From positions 20,765 to 84,764 of the forward strand of contig CADBWQ010000005.1 in the NCBI GenBank assembly GCA_902798545.1: a stretch of 64,000 nt of DNA, read 5' to 3'. The notes under the pieces are model-generated. The model worked only from the letters and a program-made list of their open reading frames with translations, was not told the origin of the DNA and made no database searches. The position numbers and the translations under genes are program-made. Origin of the DNA: Oscillospiraceae bacterium. GTDB taxonomy: Bacteria > Bacillota > Clostridia > Oscillospirales > Oscillospiraceae. Of this stretch, positions 26,193 through 34,923 are shown piece by piece. Positions within the stretch are counted from its first letter, which is position 1. Each line of letters begins with the position of its first letter.

Positions 26193-27572
26193 CTATTCCC
26201 AGAATTCTTTTCCTCCGCAACGGTGCACAATGACCGTGCGAAGATCCAGCATCGCAGTATAAGTCGGCATAATATAGACAGGGAGCGTCTCCTGAGAAAG
26301 CATATCGGTGAGTCTCTCAGGACTGTATTCCACAGTAATGCGCTCATCCGGGAACCCGGCGTACTTAAGGCGCAGACGCATATCATCAGCGCGATCACCG
26401 GAAACATAAAGCTTCCGGATCCGATCAGAGAAAGTACCAAGCAGTTCGAAGTTCGCATCCCAGATCCAGGAGATATCCGTCCCGTCGGCGCCGCGGTCAT
26501 TCAGACAGACAACAAGAATATAGTCTGTATCTACACCAGAGAGAAATTCGAGCGCCTGAGAGCAGCCGGCAGGATTCTTGACCAGAATCATCCGGGTTCC
26601 ACCCGCCAGAGGGAAGCTTTCCATCCGGCCAAAGCCGCAGGAGAAACGACCTAGCGCCTGTACACAGATATCCAGTGAAATACCCATGGCCTGGGCAGCA
26701 CACAAAGCAGCGGCGGCGTTATACAGATTGTAGCTTGCCGGAAGATTGACCGTCAGACATATATCTCCAGACGGGGTGTTCATCACCGCTTCGCTGTGAC
26801 GATCGTCCATGCATAAGATCTTGGTTACGGCAAAATCAGGATCTTGTCTGTGATAGCCGCATTTTGGACAGCGGAAACCGCCCAGGTGCGCATAGGTATG
26901 ATAATCGTACTCATATTCCGCTTTGCAGCGGATACAATGACTGGCATCAGATAGCAGGGAGGGAATGGCCTTCATTCCGGCGGAGGCATTAACTCCGTAC
27001 CAGTGAACCGGATTCGGCAGCCCGCCATCTGCCAGCGAAGCGGTCAGGGAACAGTCAGCATTCAGACAGAGCAGTGCTTCCGGGACAGCTTGGATGCCCT
27101 GCAGAATATTCGACAGAGTGTGGGTAATCTCACCATAGCGGTCAAGCTGATCACGGAACAGATTTGTCACAACAATCACGCGGGGGCTTAACTGTGCAAA
27201 GACTCTTGTCGCAGCGGCTTCATCGCATTCAATGACAGCATAGGACTTCTTCGCCTTTCCAGTTAAACTGCTGTTCATGACAAACTCTGTCGTGATGCCG
27301 CTCATGAGGTTTGCGCCGGAGCGGTTGGCCAGGTAATTAAGTCCGGCTTCTGAAAAGGCTTCTTCGATCATCCGGGAACAGGTCGTCTTACCGTTGGTGC
27401 CAGTCACAGCTACAGTTTTTACATCCCGTGCCAGATAGGAGAGAAGATCTGGACAGAGTTTCATGGCAATGCGGCCGGGCATGGCAGTACCACCCCTGTG
27501 CAGAAGGCGCGAAATGAAACGAAGAAAACGACACAAAAGAATCGCAATAACAGCGTTTATTGGCAGTTTCAT
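26193..27572 (-). CDS. murT: Lipid II isoglutaminyl synthase, Mur-ligase subunit MurT
   Basis: The 459-residue protein has the Mur ligase P-loop AVTGTNGKTTCSRMI, the central-domain NLFRDQLDRYGE, and a four-cysteine zinc ribbon (CIRC...CPKC near residues 215-245) that distinguishes MurT from other Mur ligases, followed by the DUF1727 C-domain. With GatD it makes D-isoglutamine in the stem peptide, important for cross-linking and lysozyme tolerance. The ATG at 27572 follows AGAGGA. It has its own promoter at 27638-27666. Confidence 0.94.
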   Translation of the reverse strand: MKLPINAVIAILLCRFLRFISRLLHRGGTAMPGRIAMKLCPDLLSYLARDVKTVAVTGTNGKTTCSRMIEEAFSEAGLNYLANRSGANLMSGITTEFVMNSSLTGKAKKSYAVIECDEAAATRVFAQLSPRVIVVTNLFRDQLDRYGEITHTLSNILQGIQAVPEALLCLNADCSLTASLADGGLPNPVHWYGVNASAGMKAIPSLLSDASHCIRCKAEYEYDYHTYAHLGGFRCPKCGYHRQDPDFAVTKILCMDDRHSEAVMNTPSGDICLTVNLPASYNLYNAAAALCAAQAMGISLDICVQALGRFSCGFGRMESFPLAGGTRMILVKNPAGCSQALEFLSGVDTDYILVVCLNDRGADGTDISWIWDANFELLGTFSDRIRKLYVSGDRADDMRLRLKYAGFPDERITVEYSPERLTDMLSQETLPVYIMPTYTAMLDLRTVIVHRCGGKEFWE

Positions 27573-27637
27573 ATATAATCCTCTGGGTTGGAAGTCTATT
27601 GTTCTGAAGAACAGAACAGAGTATCAAAAGCGGACGT

Positions 27638-27666
27638 ATTATAGCATGGGAAGCGCCTGATGGCAA
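27638..27666 (-). promoter_or_regulatory. murT promoter
   Basis: On the minus strand TTGCCA (27666-27661) and TATAAT (27643-27638) are separated by 17 bases, with an additional TG before the -10. The short leader contains the inverted repeat GTTCTG-AAGAA-CAGAAC. Confidence 0.75.
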
Positions 27667-27976
27667 GGAAAAGCACCCGGAAGGTCAGAAAACAGATAAA
27701 AAGAAAACGAAGCGGAAAAACCGCTTCGTTTTCTATATGATTGAGGACAAAATGAAAAAGATGAAAAACTGTTACTTGCATTCATTACTATATAGAAAGA
27801 ATGTAAAAAAGTAAGGAGTAATTTGTTTCATCTTTGTAAAATGTAATCATGATATTTTGCTTTACTCTCTGCATTTCGAGACTTTTCCTGAAATATGAAG
27901 TGTGCTATAATTCTTTAGGAGTTATCAGGATCAATACAGCCTTTATCAATAAAACCATGAAAACGGAGGAGATAAG
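27667..27976. other. A/T-rich divergent intergenic region
   Basis: The region holds an isolated terminator hairpin (27702-27734) and the promoter of the next gene (TGCTATAAT ending at 27911). It may also hold a 20-codon ORF at 27752-27814 (ATG preceded by GAGG), which I cannot support further. No other feature is visible. Confidence 0.5.
27702..27734. terminator. Orphan terminator hairpin between divergent genes
   Basis: AGAAAACGAAGCGG (27702-27715) pairs perfectly with CCGCTTCGTTTTCT (27721-27734), loop AAAAA. Read on the minus strand a long T-rich tract follows. It lies upstream of both flanking genes, so no annotated transcript ends here. Confidence 0.75.
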
Positions 27977-28273
27977 ATGAAACCACATGTCTCGGATTTC
28001 GAGCGGGGACGCAATATTGTCAGAGTACTGGTGGTGCTGGCAATCGTGCTGGGAATATCGGCGCTCATGTTTACGCAGCCTGATTCAAGAGAGCAGATGG
28101 TACTGGTCTTTGCTGCCTTTGCCTGCGTGATTGCTGTGATTGTCGTGGCGAGGCTGATGTGCGTGTGTCCGCATTGTGGAAAGCGCATTGTCAGCGGCGT
28201 CCTGGTTCTGAAAGTATGCCCGCAGTGCAAGCACAGCCTGATCACAGGCCAGAAGGTAAAGACAAAACACTGA
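27977..28273 (+). CDS. Small two-helix membrane protein with zinc-ribbon motif, unknown function
   Basis: The 98-residue protein has two predicted membrane helices (about residues 15-33 and 40-59) and a C-terminal C-x2-C...C-x2-C zinc ribbon (CPHCGKRI and CPQCKHSL). I do not recognise a named family. The ATG follows CGGAGGAG and an extended -10 (TGCTATAAT) lies 65 bases upstream, so it is a genuine monocistronic gene. The ribbon would face the cytoplasm if the N-terminus is inside. Confidence 0.75.
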   Translation: MKPHVSDFERGRNIVRVLVVLAIVLGISALMFTQPDSREQMVLVFAAFACVIAVIVVARLMCVCPHCGKRIVSGVLVLKVCPQCKHSLITGQKVKTKH

Positions 28274-28332
28274 ATGAGTGCGATTCAGTCCGGAACAAAA
28301 CGACGATTAACATGGAATCATACCACAAAACC

Positions 28333-28360
28333 TTGACTTTTTTTGAAATATCAGTACAAT
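28333..28360 (+). promoter_or_regulatory. glpK promoter
   Basis: TTGACT (28333-28338) and TACAAT (28355-28360) are separated by 16 bases, about 75 bases before glpK. Confidence 0.65.
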
Positions 28361-28441
28361 ATACAGGATAGTTACCATAATTCTGTCGCGGCAAGACACA
28401 ACTCCTGTTGAAATGAGAACAGACGAAAGGAATTTGTCAGC

Positions 28442-29935
28442 ATGAAGTACATCATGGCGCTCGACCAGGGGACGACCAGTTCCCGCTGCATCCTCTTCGA
28501 TCACAACGGAAATATATGCAGTTCTGTGCAGAAAGAATTCAAACAGATCTATCCTCAGCCCGGATGGGTTGAGCATGATGCAAATGAAATCTGGGATGTT
28601 ACCCTGGAGGTTTCCCGTGCTGCGCTGGACAAGCTTGGTGCATCGGCGGAGAATGTCGCCGCTATCGGTATTACCAATCAGCGTGAGACCACGGTGATCT
28701 GGGATAAGGAGACCGGGGACCCCATTGCAAACGCAATCGTATGGCAGTGCCGCCGTACCACTGAGATTGTGGATCAGCTGGTTGCAGCCGGCTATGGCGA
28801 GACCATTCGGAAAAAAACGGGTCTCGTGCCGGATGCCTACTTCTCCGGAACAAAGATCAAATGGCTTCTTGACCATGTTCCCGGAGCCAGACGGCGCGCA
28901 GAGGCCGGAAAACTCCTGTTTGGAACAATTGATACCTGGCTGATCTGGAAACTAACCGGCGGACGAGTCCATGTTACGGACTATACCAATGCCAGTCGTA
29001 CGATGCTCTTCAATATCCATGAGCTGAGATGGGACGAAGAACTGCTGAAGCTGATGAACATTCCGTCGAACATCCTCCCGGAGGTCAGGCCTTCCAGCGC
29101 CGTTTACGGAAAAACGGAGTTTGAACTCTACGGAGGGGAAATACCCATTGCCGGCGCGGCAGGTGACCAGCAGTGCGCGCTCTTTGGACAGTGCTGCTTT
29201 GAACCGGGCAGTATGAAGAACACCTATGGTACGGGCTGTTTTTTGCTGATGAATACCGGCAGAGAGATTGTTGAGAGCAAAAACGGCCTGGTAACCAGCA
29301 TCGCAGTCGGATTCGAGGATCATGTCGAATATGCACTGGAGGGTTCGGTGTTTGTTGCGGGCGCAGCGGTGCAGTGGCTGCGGGACGAACTCAGCGTGAT
29401 CTCTACGGCAGCGGAGAGCTCCGAGTATGCTGCAAGAGTGCCGGATTCAGCAGGCGGATATGTAGTTCCAGCTTTTACCGGCCTCGGTGCGCCGTATTGG
29501 AACCAACGCGCCAGAGGCGTAATCGTCGGCCTGACCCGCGGGTTTAATCGCGCCCATCTGGTTCGCGCAACGCTGGAATCCCTGGCCTATCAGACATATG
29601 ACGTTGTACGTGCCATGGAGCGCGATGCAGGAATCCACATCGGAGAGCTGAAAGTTGACGGCGGGGCATGCGCCAACAACTTTCTGATGCAGTTCCAGTC
29701 TGATCTGATTGGCAGCGATGTGGTGCGACCGAGGTGCATTGAGACAACGGCGCTGGGAGCAGCTTATCTTGCCGGACTTGCTGTCAAATACTGGGACAGC
29801 CTGGACGATGTAAAGAACAACTGGGCTGTTGACAGAGTGTTTACGTCTACGCTTGAAGAGGAAAAGCGTGTGAAACTGCTCAACGGCTGGCACAAGGCTG
29901 TCAAGTGTGCACTGCTTTGGTCTGAGGAGGAGTGA
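28442..29935 (+). CDS. glpK: Glycerol kinase
   Basis: The 497-residue FGGY kinase opens with [18 protein letters not shown] (phosphate-1 loop), contains the glycerol-binding GWVEHD and NQRETT motifs and the signature [16 protein letters not shown]. It makes glycerol-3-phosphate from glycerol and ATP. GAAAGGAATT precedes the ATG. No glycerol facilitator or glpD gene is visible nearby; the next gene is a HAD phosphatase. Confidence 0.96.
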   Translation: MKYIMALDQGTTSSRCILFDHNGNICSSVQKEFKQIYPQPGWVEHDANEIWDVTLEVSRAALDKLGASAENVAAIGITNQRETTVIWDKETGDPIANAIVWQCRRTTEIVDQLVAAGYGETIRKKTGLVPDAYFSGTKIKWLLDHVPGARRRAEAGKLLFGTIDTWLIWKLTGGRVHVTDYTNASRTMLFNIHELRWDEELLKLMNIPSNILPEVRPSSAVYGKTEFELYGGEIPIAGAAGDQQCALFGQCCFEPGSMKNTYGTGCFLLMNTGREIVESKNGLVTSIAVGFEDHVEYALEGSVFVAGAAVQWLRDELSVISTAAESSEYAARVPDSAGGYVVPAFTGLGAPYWNQRARGVIVGLTRGFNRAHLVRATLESLAYQTYDVVRAMERDAGIHIGELKVDGGACANNFLMQFQSDLIGSDVVRPRCIETTALGAAYLAGLAVKYWDSLDDVKNNWAVDRVFTSTLEEEKRVKLLNGWHKAVKCALLWSEEE

Positions 29936-29937
29936 GA

Positions 29938-30753
29938 GTGGAACTGACGAAGCTGAAATCCTGTGAGCTTTTCCTTTTTGACATGGATGGAACGCTTTAC
30001 CTAGGGGACAATGTGTATCCCGGCGCCCATGAATTGATGGAAGCGCTGCCCACCCTCGGAAAACGCTATATCTATCTGACAAACAATTCCTCCCGGGCCG
30101 GAACGGACTATATTACGCGACTGCGTCGGCTTGGCTTTCCGTGTGAGGCAGAGAACGTCTTCACCTCTGGAATGGCAACAGGCCTGTATCTAAACCAGAA
30201 TTATCCAGGAGCTACGGTTTATCTTGCCGGTACAAGAGCGTTCTACAAGGAACTGCAGAGCTATGGAATCAATCTGGTGAATGATGAACTCGGACACACG
30301 GAGGCGAAGCAGGTCGACGTTGTCGTGCAGGGCTTTGATATGGAACTGGTCTATGAGAAGCTGAATCTTGCATGTCACTTCCTTCGTCGCGGCGCTGCCT
30401 TTATAGCAGCAAACCCTGACTGGGTATGCCCAATGCCGGAGGACGAGGTACTGCCGGACTGCGGCAGCATCTGTGCGCTGCTTACGGCCTCCAGTGGCGT
30501 GAAGCCCACATATATCGGTAAGCCTAATCGGAATATGATCGATGTTATTTCCCGACAGACCGGTATCCCAAATGAACGGATCTGCGCAGTAGGTGACCGC
30601 CTGTATACGGATATTGCCGTCGCACAGAACGCGGGAGCGGTTTCGGTGCTGGTACTCTCAGGCGAGACCACGCCGGAGATGGCGGCTGCGGCAGAGAGAC
30701 AGCCGGACTATACACTTCCCTCTGTAAAAGAGCTCCTGGAAGCCTTATGCTGA
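29938..30753 (+). CDS. HAD-IIA family phosphatase (NagD/phosphoglycolate-type)
   Basis: The protein of about 271 residues has HAD motif I FLFDMDGTLYLGD, motif II YLTNNSS, a C2 cap in between, and motif IV GDRLYTDI. NagD-like members dephosphorylate small sugar or glycerol phosphates. GGAGGAG before the GTG at 29938 decides the start; a GTG at 29932 is too close to it. Position directly behind glpK fits a glycerol-3-phosphate or related phosphatase, but this is inferred. Confidence 0.87.
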   Translation: MELTKLKSCELFLFDMDGTLYLGDNVYPGAHELMEALPTLGKRYIYLTNNSSRAGTDYITRLRRLGFPCEAENVFTSGMATGLYLNQNYPGATVYLAGTRAFYKELQSYGINLVNDELGHTEAKQVDVVVQGFDMELVYEKLNLACHFLRRGAAFIAANPDWVCPMPEDEVLPDCGSICALLTASSGVKPTYIGKPNRNMIDVISRQTGIPNERICAVGDRLYTDIAVAQNAGAVSVLVLSGETTPEMAAAAERQPDYTLPSVKELLEALC

Positions 30754-32504
30754 CCGCGTCCTTCGCTTTTGCGGTTGCCTGTTTTGCCCTGCTGCTTTTG
30801 TTCTATTCCGGCATGCCGCCACTGAGGAGCTGTGAGCTGCCGGCACCGGGCAATTTAAACGAGCCGGATCGACAGAACCGGCTCGCTGTCATGCTGATTA
30901 CAGTTGTTTATGCTTTTGCTGCATTCTGGAATCTGGGCAACACGGTATCACCACAGACCTTTACTCCGATGGAAGGACGCAGCGCAGTATTTGAACTGAC
31001 CGCAGATGAGATGCCATACCGCCTGGTACTGTTTCCGGGCGTCGGACAGGGAAACTACAGTGTTGAGTATTCGAACGATGCGGAAGGCTGGTATCCTCTG
31101 TGTACATTCAACCAGGATCATGTGGCTGTGCTGAAGTGGCAGTATATCCAGCTGGATCTGCCCCGTCAGCCTCGATATGTCCGGGTCATATGCACCTCTG
31201 GCTCGCCATGGCTCGGAGAGGCGATGCTGCAGGATGTGGCAGGGCGACCGATCGCAGCTGTATCGTCCATCCCCGCACTCACTGATGAGGCACACTGTGT
31301 ACCTGAAGCGATGGACTATAAGAACTCGTCTTATTTTGACGAGATCTACCATGCCAGAACAGCCTGGGAGCACCTGAAAGGAATCTGGCCGTATGAGATT
31401 TCGCATCCGCCTCTCGGAAAAGAGATCCTCGCTCTTGGCATCCTCCTGTTCGGCATGACACCCTTTGGGTGGCGCTTCTCGGGGACTTGTATCGGAGTCC
31501 TGATGCTGCCGGTGATGTATCTTTTCCTTAAGAGGCTCTACGGGCGCGGAAGAGTTCCGGTTCTTGGAACTGTATTGCTGGCGGCCGGATTCATGCATTA
31601 CGTTCAGACCCGGATTGCAACTGTCGACAGTTATGCAGTATTCTTCATCCTGCTGATGTACTATTTCATGTTTGGATGGCTGCAAGATCACAGACTCCGT
31701 GATCTTGCCCTGAGCGGAATTGCTTTCGGCTTTGGGGCTGCTTCCAAATGGACCTGTCTGTATGCAGGCGCAGGCCTTGGTATTCTCTGGCTGGAGCATT
31801 GGATCCGGACCCTATGGGAGGAACGCGGTGGATGTCTCTGCCGATTTATCAGAAATGTATTGTTCTGTGTGGTTTTCTTTGTCCTGATTCCAGGCCTGAT
31901 CTACTATCTCAGCTACCTCCCGTACGGAGTAGCTCAGAACGCCCCGCTCTTCAGCAGAGATTATACAAAAATTGTTCTGGAAAACCAAAGCTTCATGTTC
32001 AGCTACCATGCCAATATCAAAGCAGAGCACCCGTATTCTTCCCGCTGGTATCAGTGGATTCTGGATATTCGACCGATCTTGTATTACCTGGATTATTTCC
32101 CGAATAACAGACGTGTCAGCATTGCCGCTTTTGTTAATCCAATGGTCTGCTGGGGAGGTCTGCTGAGCAACCTGGTGCTGCTTTTCATGGCTGTCGGAAG
32201 ACATGACCGAACTGCGGCGTTTATCCTGGTGGGCTATGCTTCCGGACTGATTCCCTGGATGTTTATTTCAAGGCTCACCTTTGAGTACCACTATTTTGCC
32301 TCAGCAGCGTTCCTGATTCCTGCAATCTGCTATGTTTTTGCCCTGATCGAACGAAACAGACCCGGACACGGGTACTACACGATTGGGTTCACGGTTGTTA
32401 CCGTACTGTTATTCTTCCTGTTTTTCCCGGTCCTGAACGGTATTCCGATCGACAATGACCTGGGATCAAGGCTGCTGGGCTGGCTTCCCAGCTGGCCAAT
32501 CTGA
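30747..32504 (+). CDS. PMT-family (GT39) glycosyltransferase with extracytoplasmic domain
   Basis: The 585-residue polytopic protein has two N-terminal membrane helices, then an external beta-rich domain (about residues 65-175; VEYSNDAEGWYPL and YIQLDLPRQPRYVRVIC resemble a discoidin/F5-8C fold). The PMT core follows: FDEIYHARTAWE and SHPPLGKEIL match the acidic catalytic loop of protein O-mannosyltransferases, with about nine further helices. It would transfer a polyprenyl-phosphate-linked sugar to proteins or surface glycans outside the membrane. It overlaps the HAD gene by seven bases. Confidence 0.87.
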   Translation: MLTASFAFAVACFALLLLFYSGMPPLRSCELPAPGNLNEPDRQNRLAVMLITVVYAFAAFWNLGNTVSPQTFTPMEGRSAVFELTADEMPYRLVLFPGVGQGNYSVEYSNDAEGWYPLCTFNQDHVAVLKWQYIQLDLPRQPRYVRVICTSGSPWLGEAMLQDVAGRPIAAVSSIPALTDEAHCVPEAMDYKNSSYFDEIYHARTAWEHLKGIWPYEISHPPLGKEILALGILLFGMTPFGWRFSGTCIGVLMLPVMYLFLKRLYGRGRVPVLGTVLLAAGFMHYVQTRIATVDSYAVFFILLMYYFMFGWLQDHRLRDLALSGIAFGFGAASKWTCLYAGAGLGILWLEHWIRTLWEERGGCLCRFIRNVLFCVVFFVLIPGLIYYLSYLPYGVAQNAPLFSRDYTKIVLENQSFMFSYHANIKAEHPYSSRWYQWILDIRPILYYLDYFPNNRRVSIAAFVNPMVCWGGLLSNLVLLFMAVGRHDRTAAFILVGYASGLIPWMFISRLTFEYHYFASAAFLIPAICYVFALIERNRPGHGYYTIGFTVVTVLLFFLFFPVLNGIPIDNDLGSRLLGWLPSWPI

Positions 32505-32549
32505 CACGGCGCTCATAAGGGGGCCGGATTACGGAAAGGAGTCAGATTA

Positions 32550-32825
32550 TTGGACCTGCATTCAATCCTCATCGATGCCGGTATGATCGCATTTGCGATT
32601 CTGCTGGTTTATGTCGTGGTCAAGATTCTCGCAAAGCCGATTAAAGCGCTGGTGAAATTCCTGATCCATGCGGCAACCGGAATTCTGGTGTTCTATATCG
32701 TAAACTATATCGGCAACAGGTTCTTCGGGTTTTATATGGACCCAACCAATCTCAGGCTGGTCATTGCCGGCATTGGCGGTGTTCCCGGCGTAATTCTCAT
32801 GGTGCTGTATCAGCTGTTGTTCTGA
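32550..32825 (+). CDS. bofA: BofA-family membrane protein
   Basis: The 91-residue protein has three hydrophobic segments and the BofA pattern (KPIKALVKFLIHAATGILVFYIVNYIG, then GGVPGVILMVLYQ at the end). In Bacillus BofA inhibits SpoIVFB processing of pro-sigmaK during sporulation. It starts at TTG 32550 after AAGGAG at eight bases. No other sporulation gene is in the window, and BofA also occurs in non-sporulating Clostridia, so its role here is open. Confidence 0.85.
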   Translation: MDLHSILIDAGMIAFAILLVYVVVKILAKPIKALVKFLIHAATGILVFYIVNYIGNRFFGFYMDPTNLRLVIAGIGGVPGVILMVLYQLLF

Positions 32826-32864
32826 TTTCACTCACCGATTGATAAATTGATTCTGGAGTGCAAT

Positions 32865-34889
32865 ATGCCAAAAGCAAAAACGACTACCAAAAGCTCAATA
32901 AGCCCCGAGTACGGCAACGAGAGCATTTCTCAGCTTCAGGGGCCGGACCGTGTCCGACTGCGTCCGGGTGTTATTTTCGGCTCGGACGGACTGGATGGTT
33001 GTGAACATGCGGTCTTTGAAATTCTTTCCAACTCCATCGATGAGGCGCGCGAGGGTTTCGGAGATCTCATCACGCTGACCTATTACCAGGATAAATCCAT
33101 AGAAGTCGAAGATTTTGGACGCGGCTGTCCGCTGGACTGGAACAGCCGGGAACAGAGATGGAACTGGGAACTGGTTTACTGTGAACTCTATGCCGGCGGC
33201 AAATACAACAACAATACTGAAGGCGGAGACTACGGTTTTGCTCTTGGCCTGAACGGACTCGGAGCGTGTGCTACTCAGTATGCATCCCGGTATATGGAAG
33301 TCACGGTACGTCGTGATGGCTTCCGGTATGACCTGCGTTTCGAGAAGGGATACCCTGTCGGAAAAGCCGGTCAGGAACTTCGAAAGTCCGAGGCCGACCG
33401 GAAAAAAACCGGCACCACTACCCGATGGCTGCCGGATCTGGATGTTTTTACGGATATCGATATTCCTGCAGAATACTTTGATGATGTTCTGAAACGCCAG
33501 GCGGTCGCAAATGCCGGCATCACGTTCCGTCTGCGGCTGGAAAAGCCGACAGGAGGCTTCGAAAGCAGAGATTTTGTCTATCCCAACGGCATCACGGACT
33601 ATGTGACGGAACTGGCCGGAGATGGTCCGCTGACGGCACCTTATTTCGTTCAGACAGAGCGGCGCGGACGCGACCGCGAGGATAAGGATGAGTACCGGGT
33701 GAAGATCTCCTGTGCATTTTGTTTCTCCAACAGGGTCAATGCGCTGGAGTATTATCATAACTCTTCGTGGCTTGAAAACGGTGGCGCACCGGATAAGGCT
33801 GTGAAAAGTGCATTTCTTTCGTCCATAGACGCTTATATCCGCAATGCCGGCAAGTACCAGAAAAACGAGTCGACAATACGGTTCCAGGATATTCAGGACT
33901 GCCTGGTTCTGGTGACCAACTGCTTCTCGACGCAGACTTCATATGAAAACCAGACCAAGAAAGCCATTAACAACCGCTTCATTCAGACGGCCATGACAGA
34001 ATTCCTGAAGGAGCAGCTGGAGGTCTACTTCCTAGAGAACAAACCGGAGGCGGACCGCATCGCTGATCAGGTCCTTGTCAACAAGCGCAGCCGCGAGACT
34101 GCGGAACGTGCCCGCCAGGGCATGAAGAAGAAGCTCTCCGGCTCCATTGATATTGCAAACCGTGTTCAGAAGTTTGTCGACTGCAGGAGCCGCGATCCCG
34201 AACGCAGGGAAATCTATATCGTGGAGGGTGATTCGGCTCTCGGAGCATGCAAGCTCTCCCGGGACGCGGAATTCCAGGGCATCATGCCGGTTCGAGGCAA
34301 GATCCTGAACTGTCTTAAAGCGGATTATATCCGCATATTCAAGTCAGACGTCATCACCGACCTGATGAAAGTGTTGGGCTGCGGCGTCGAAGTGAAAGAC
34401 AAACACACAAAGGATCTCGCATCCTTTGACCTCGGTGCGTTGCGCTGGAACAAGATTATCATCTGCACGGATGCTGACGTTGACGGATATCAGATCCGCA
34501 CCCTGATTCTCACCATGCTCTACCGGCTGGTTCCAACTCTGATTCGGGAGGGCTTTGTCTATATCGCGGAATCTCCTCTGTATGAGATCAATGCGAAAGG
34601 GAAAACCTGGTTCGCATATACAGAGAAGGAAAAGGCAGAGATTCTCTCCGGAATCAAAAACACAAAAGTCAGTATTTCCCGCTCCAAAGGACTCGGCGAG
34701 AATGACCCGGACATGATGTGGCTTACGACAATGAATCCGGAGACCCGCCGTCTGATCAAGGTTATGCCGGAGGATGCAGAACGCATGGCACAGGTCTTTG
34801 AACTGCTTCTGGGGGACAATCTTGAGGGGCGTAAGGCTCACATCGCTGAATTCGGCGCCAACTTCCTGGATCAGGCTGATCTGTCTTAA
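32865..34889 (+). CDS. Divergent type IIA topoisomerase subunit B (GyrB/ParE-like)
   Basis: The 674-residue protein has the GHKL ATPase motifs (NSIDEAREG, EDFGRGCPLDW, GFALGLNGLGACATQYAS), the transducer domain, and a TOPRIM domain (YIVEGDSALGACK, PVRGKILNC, CTDADVDGYQIRT). Several positions deviate from GyrB: EGDSALG instead of EGDSAGG, and NGLGAC instead of HGVG. The usual ParE/GyrB length is about 640. The ATG at 32865 follows GGAG; an upstream ATG at 32847 would include it. It pairs with the A subunit gene 34 bases downstream. Confidence 0.87.
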   Translation: MPKAKTTTKSSISPEYGNESISQLQGPDRVRLRPGVIFGSDGLDGCEHAVFEILSNSIDEAREGFGDLITLTYYQDKSIEVEDFGRGCPLDWNSREQRWNWELVYCELYAGGKYNNNTEGGDYGFALGLNGLGACATQYASRYMEVTVRRDGFRYDLRFEKGYPVGKAGQELRKSEADRKKTGTTTRWLPDLDVFTDIDIPAEYFDDVLKRQAVANAGITFRLRLEKPTGGFESRDFVYPNGITDYVTELAGDGPLTAPYFVQTERRGRDREDKDEYRVKISCAFCFSNRVNALEYYHNSSWLENGGAPDKAVKSAFLSSIDAYIRNAGKYQKNESTIRFQDIQDCLVLVTNCFSTQTSYENQTKKAINNRFIQTAMTEFLKEQLEVYFLENKPEADRIADQVLVNKRSRETAERARQGMKKKLSGSIDIANRVQKFVDCRSRDPERREIYIVEGDSALGACKLSRDAEFQGIMPVRGKILNCLKADYIRIFKSDVITDLMKVLGCGVEVKDKHTKDLASFDLGALRWNKIIICTDADVDGYQIRTLILTMLYRLVPTLIREGFVYIAESPLYEINAKGKTWFAYTEKEKAEILSGIKNTKVSISRSKGLGENDPDMMWLTTMNPETRRLIKVMPEDAERMAQVFELLLGDNLEGRKAHIAEFGANFLDQADLS

Positions 34890-34923
34890 CAGCCCGCTGC
34901 CTGATCAAAGAAGGTAATTGCTT

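Noticed and set aside
27600-27617. SOS (LexA) box in the murT leader
   Set aside because: The GTTCTG-AAGAA-CAGAAC repeat does not match the Bacillota GAAC-N4-GTTC pattern.
27752-27814. 20-codon ORF with GAGG before its ATG
   Set aside because: Too short and A-rich to support without conservation; mentioned only as a possible content of the intergenic region.
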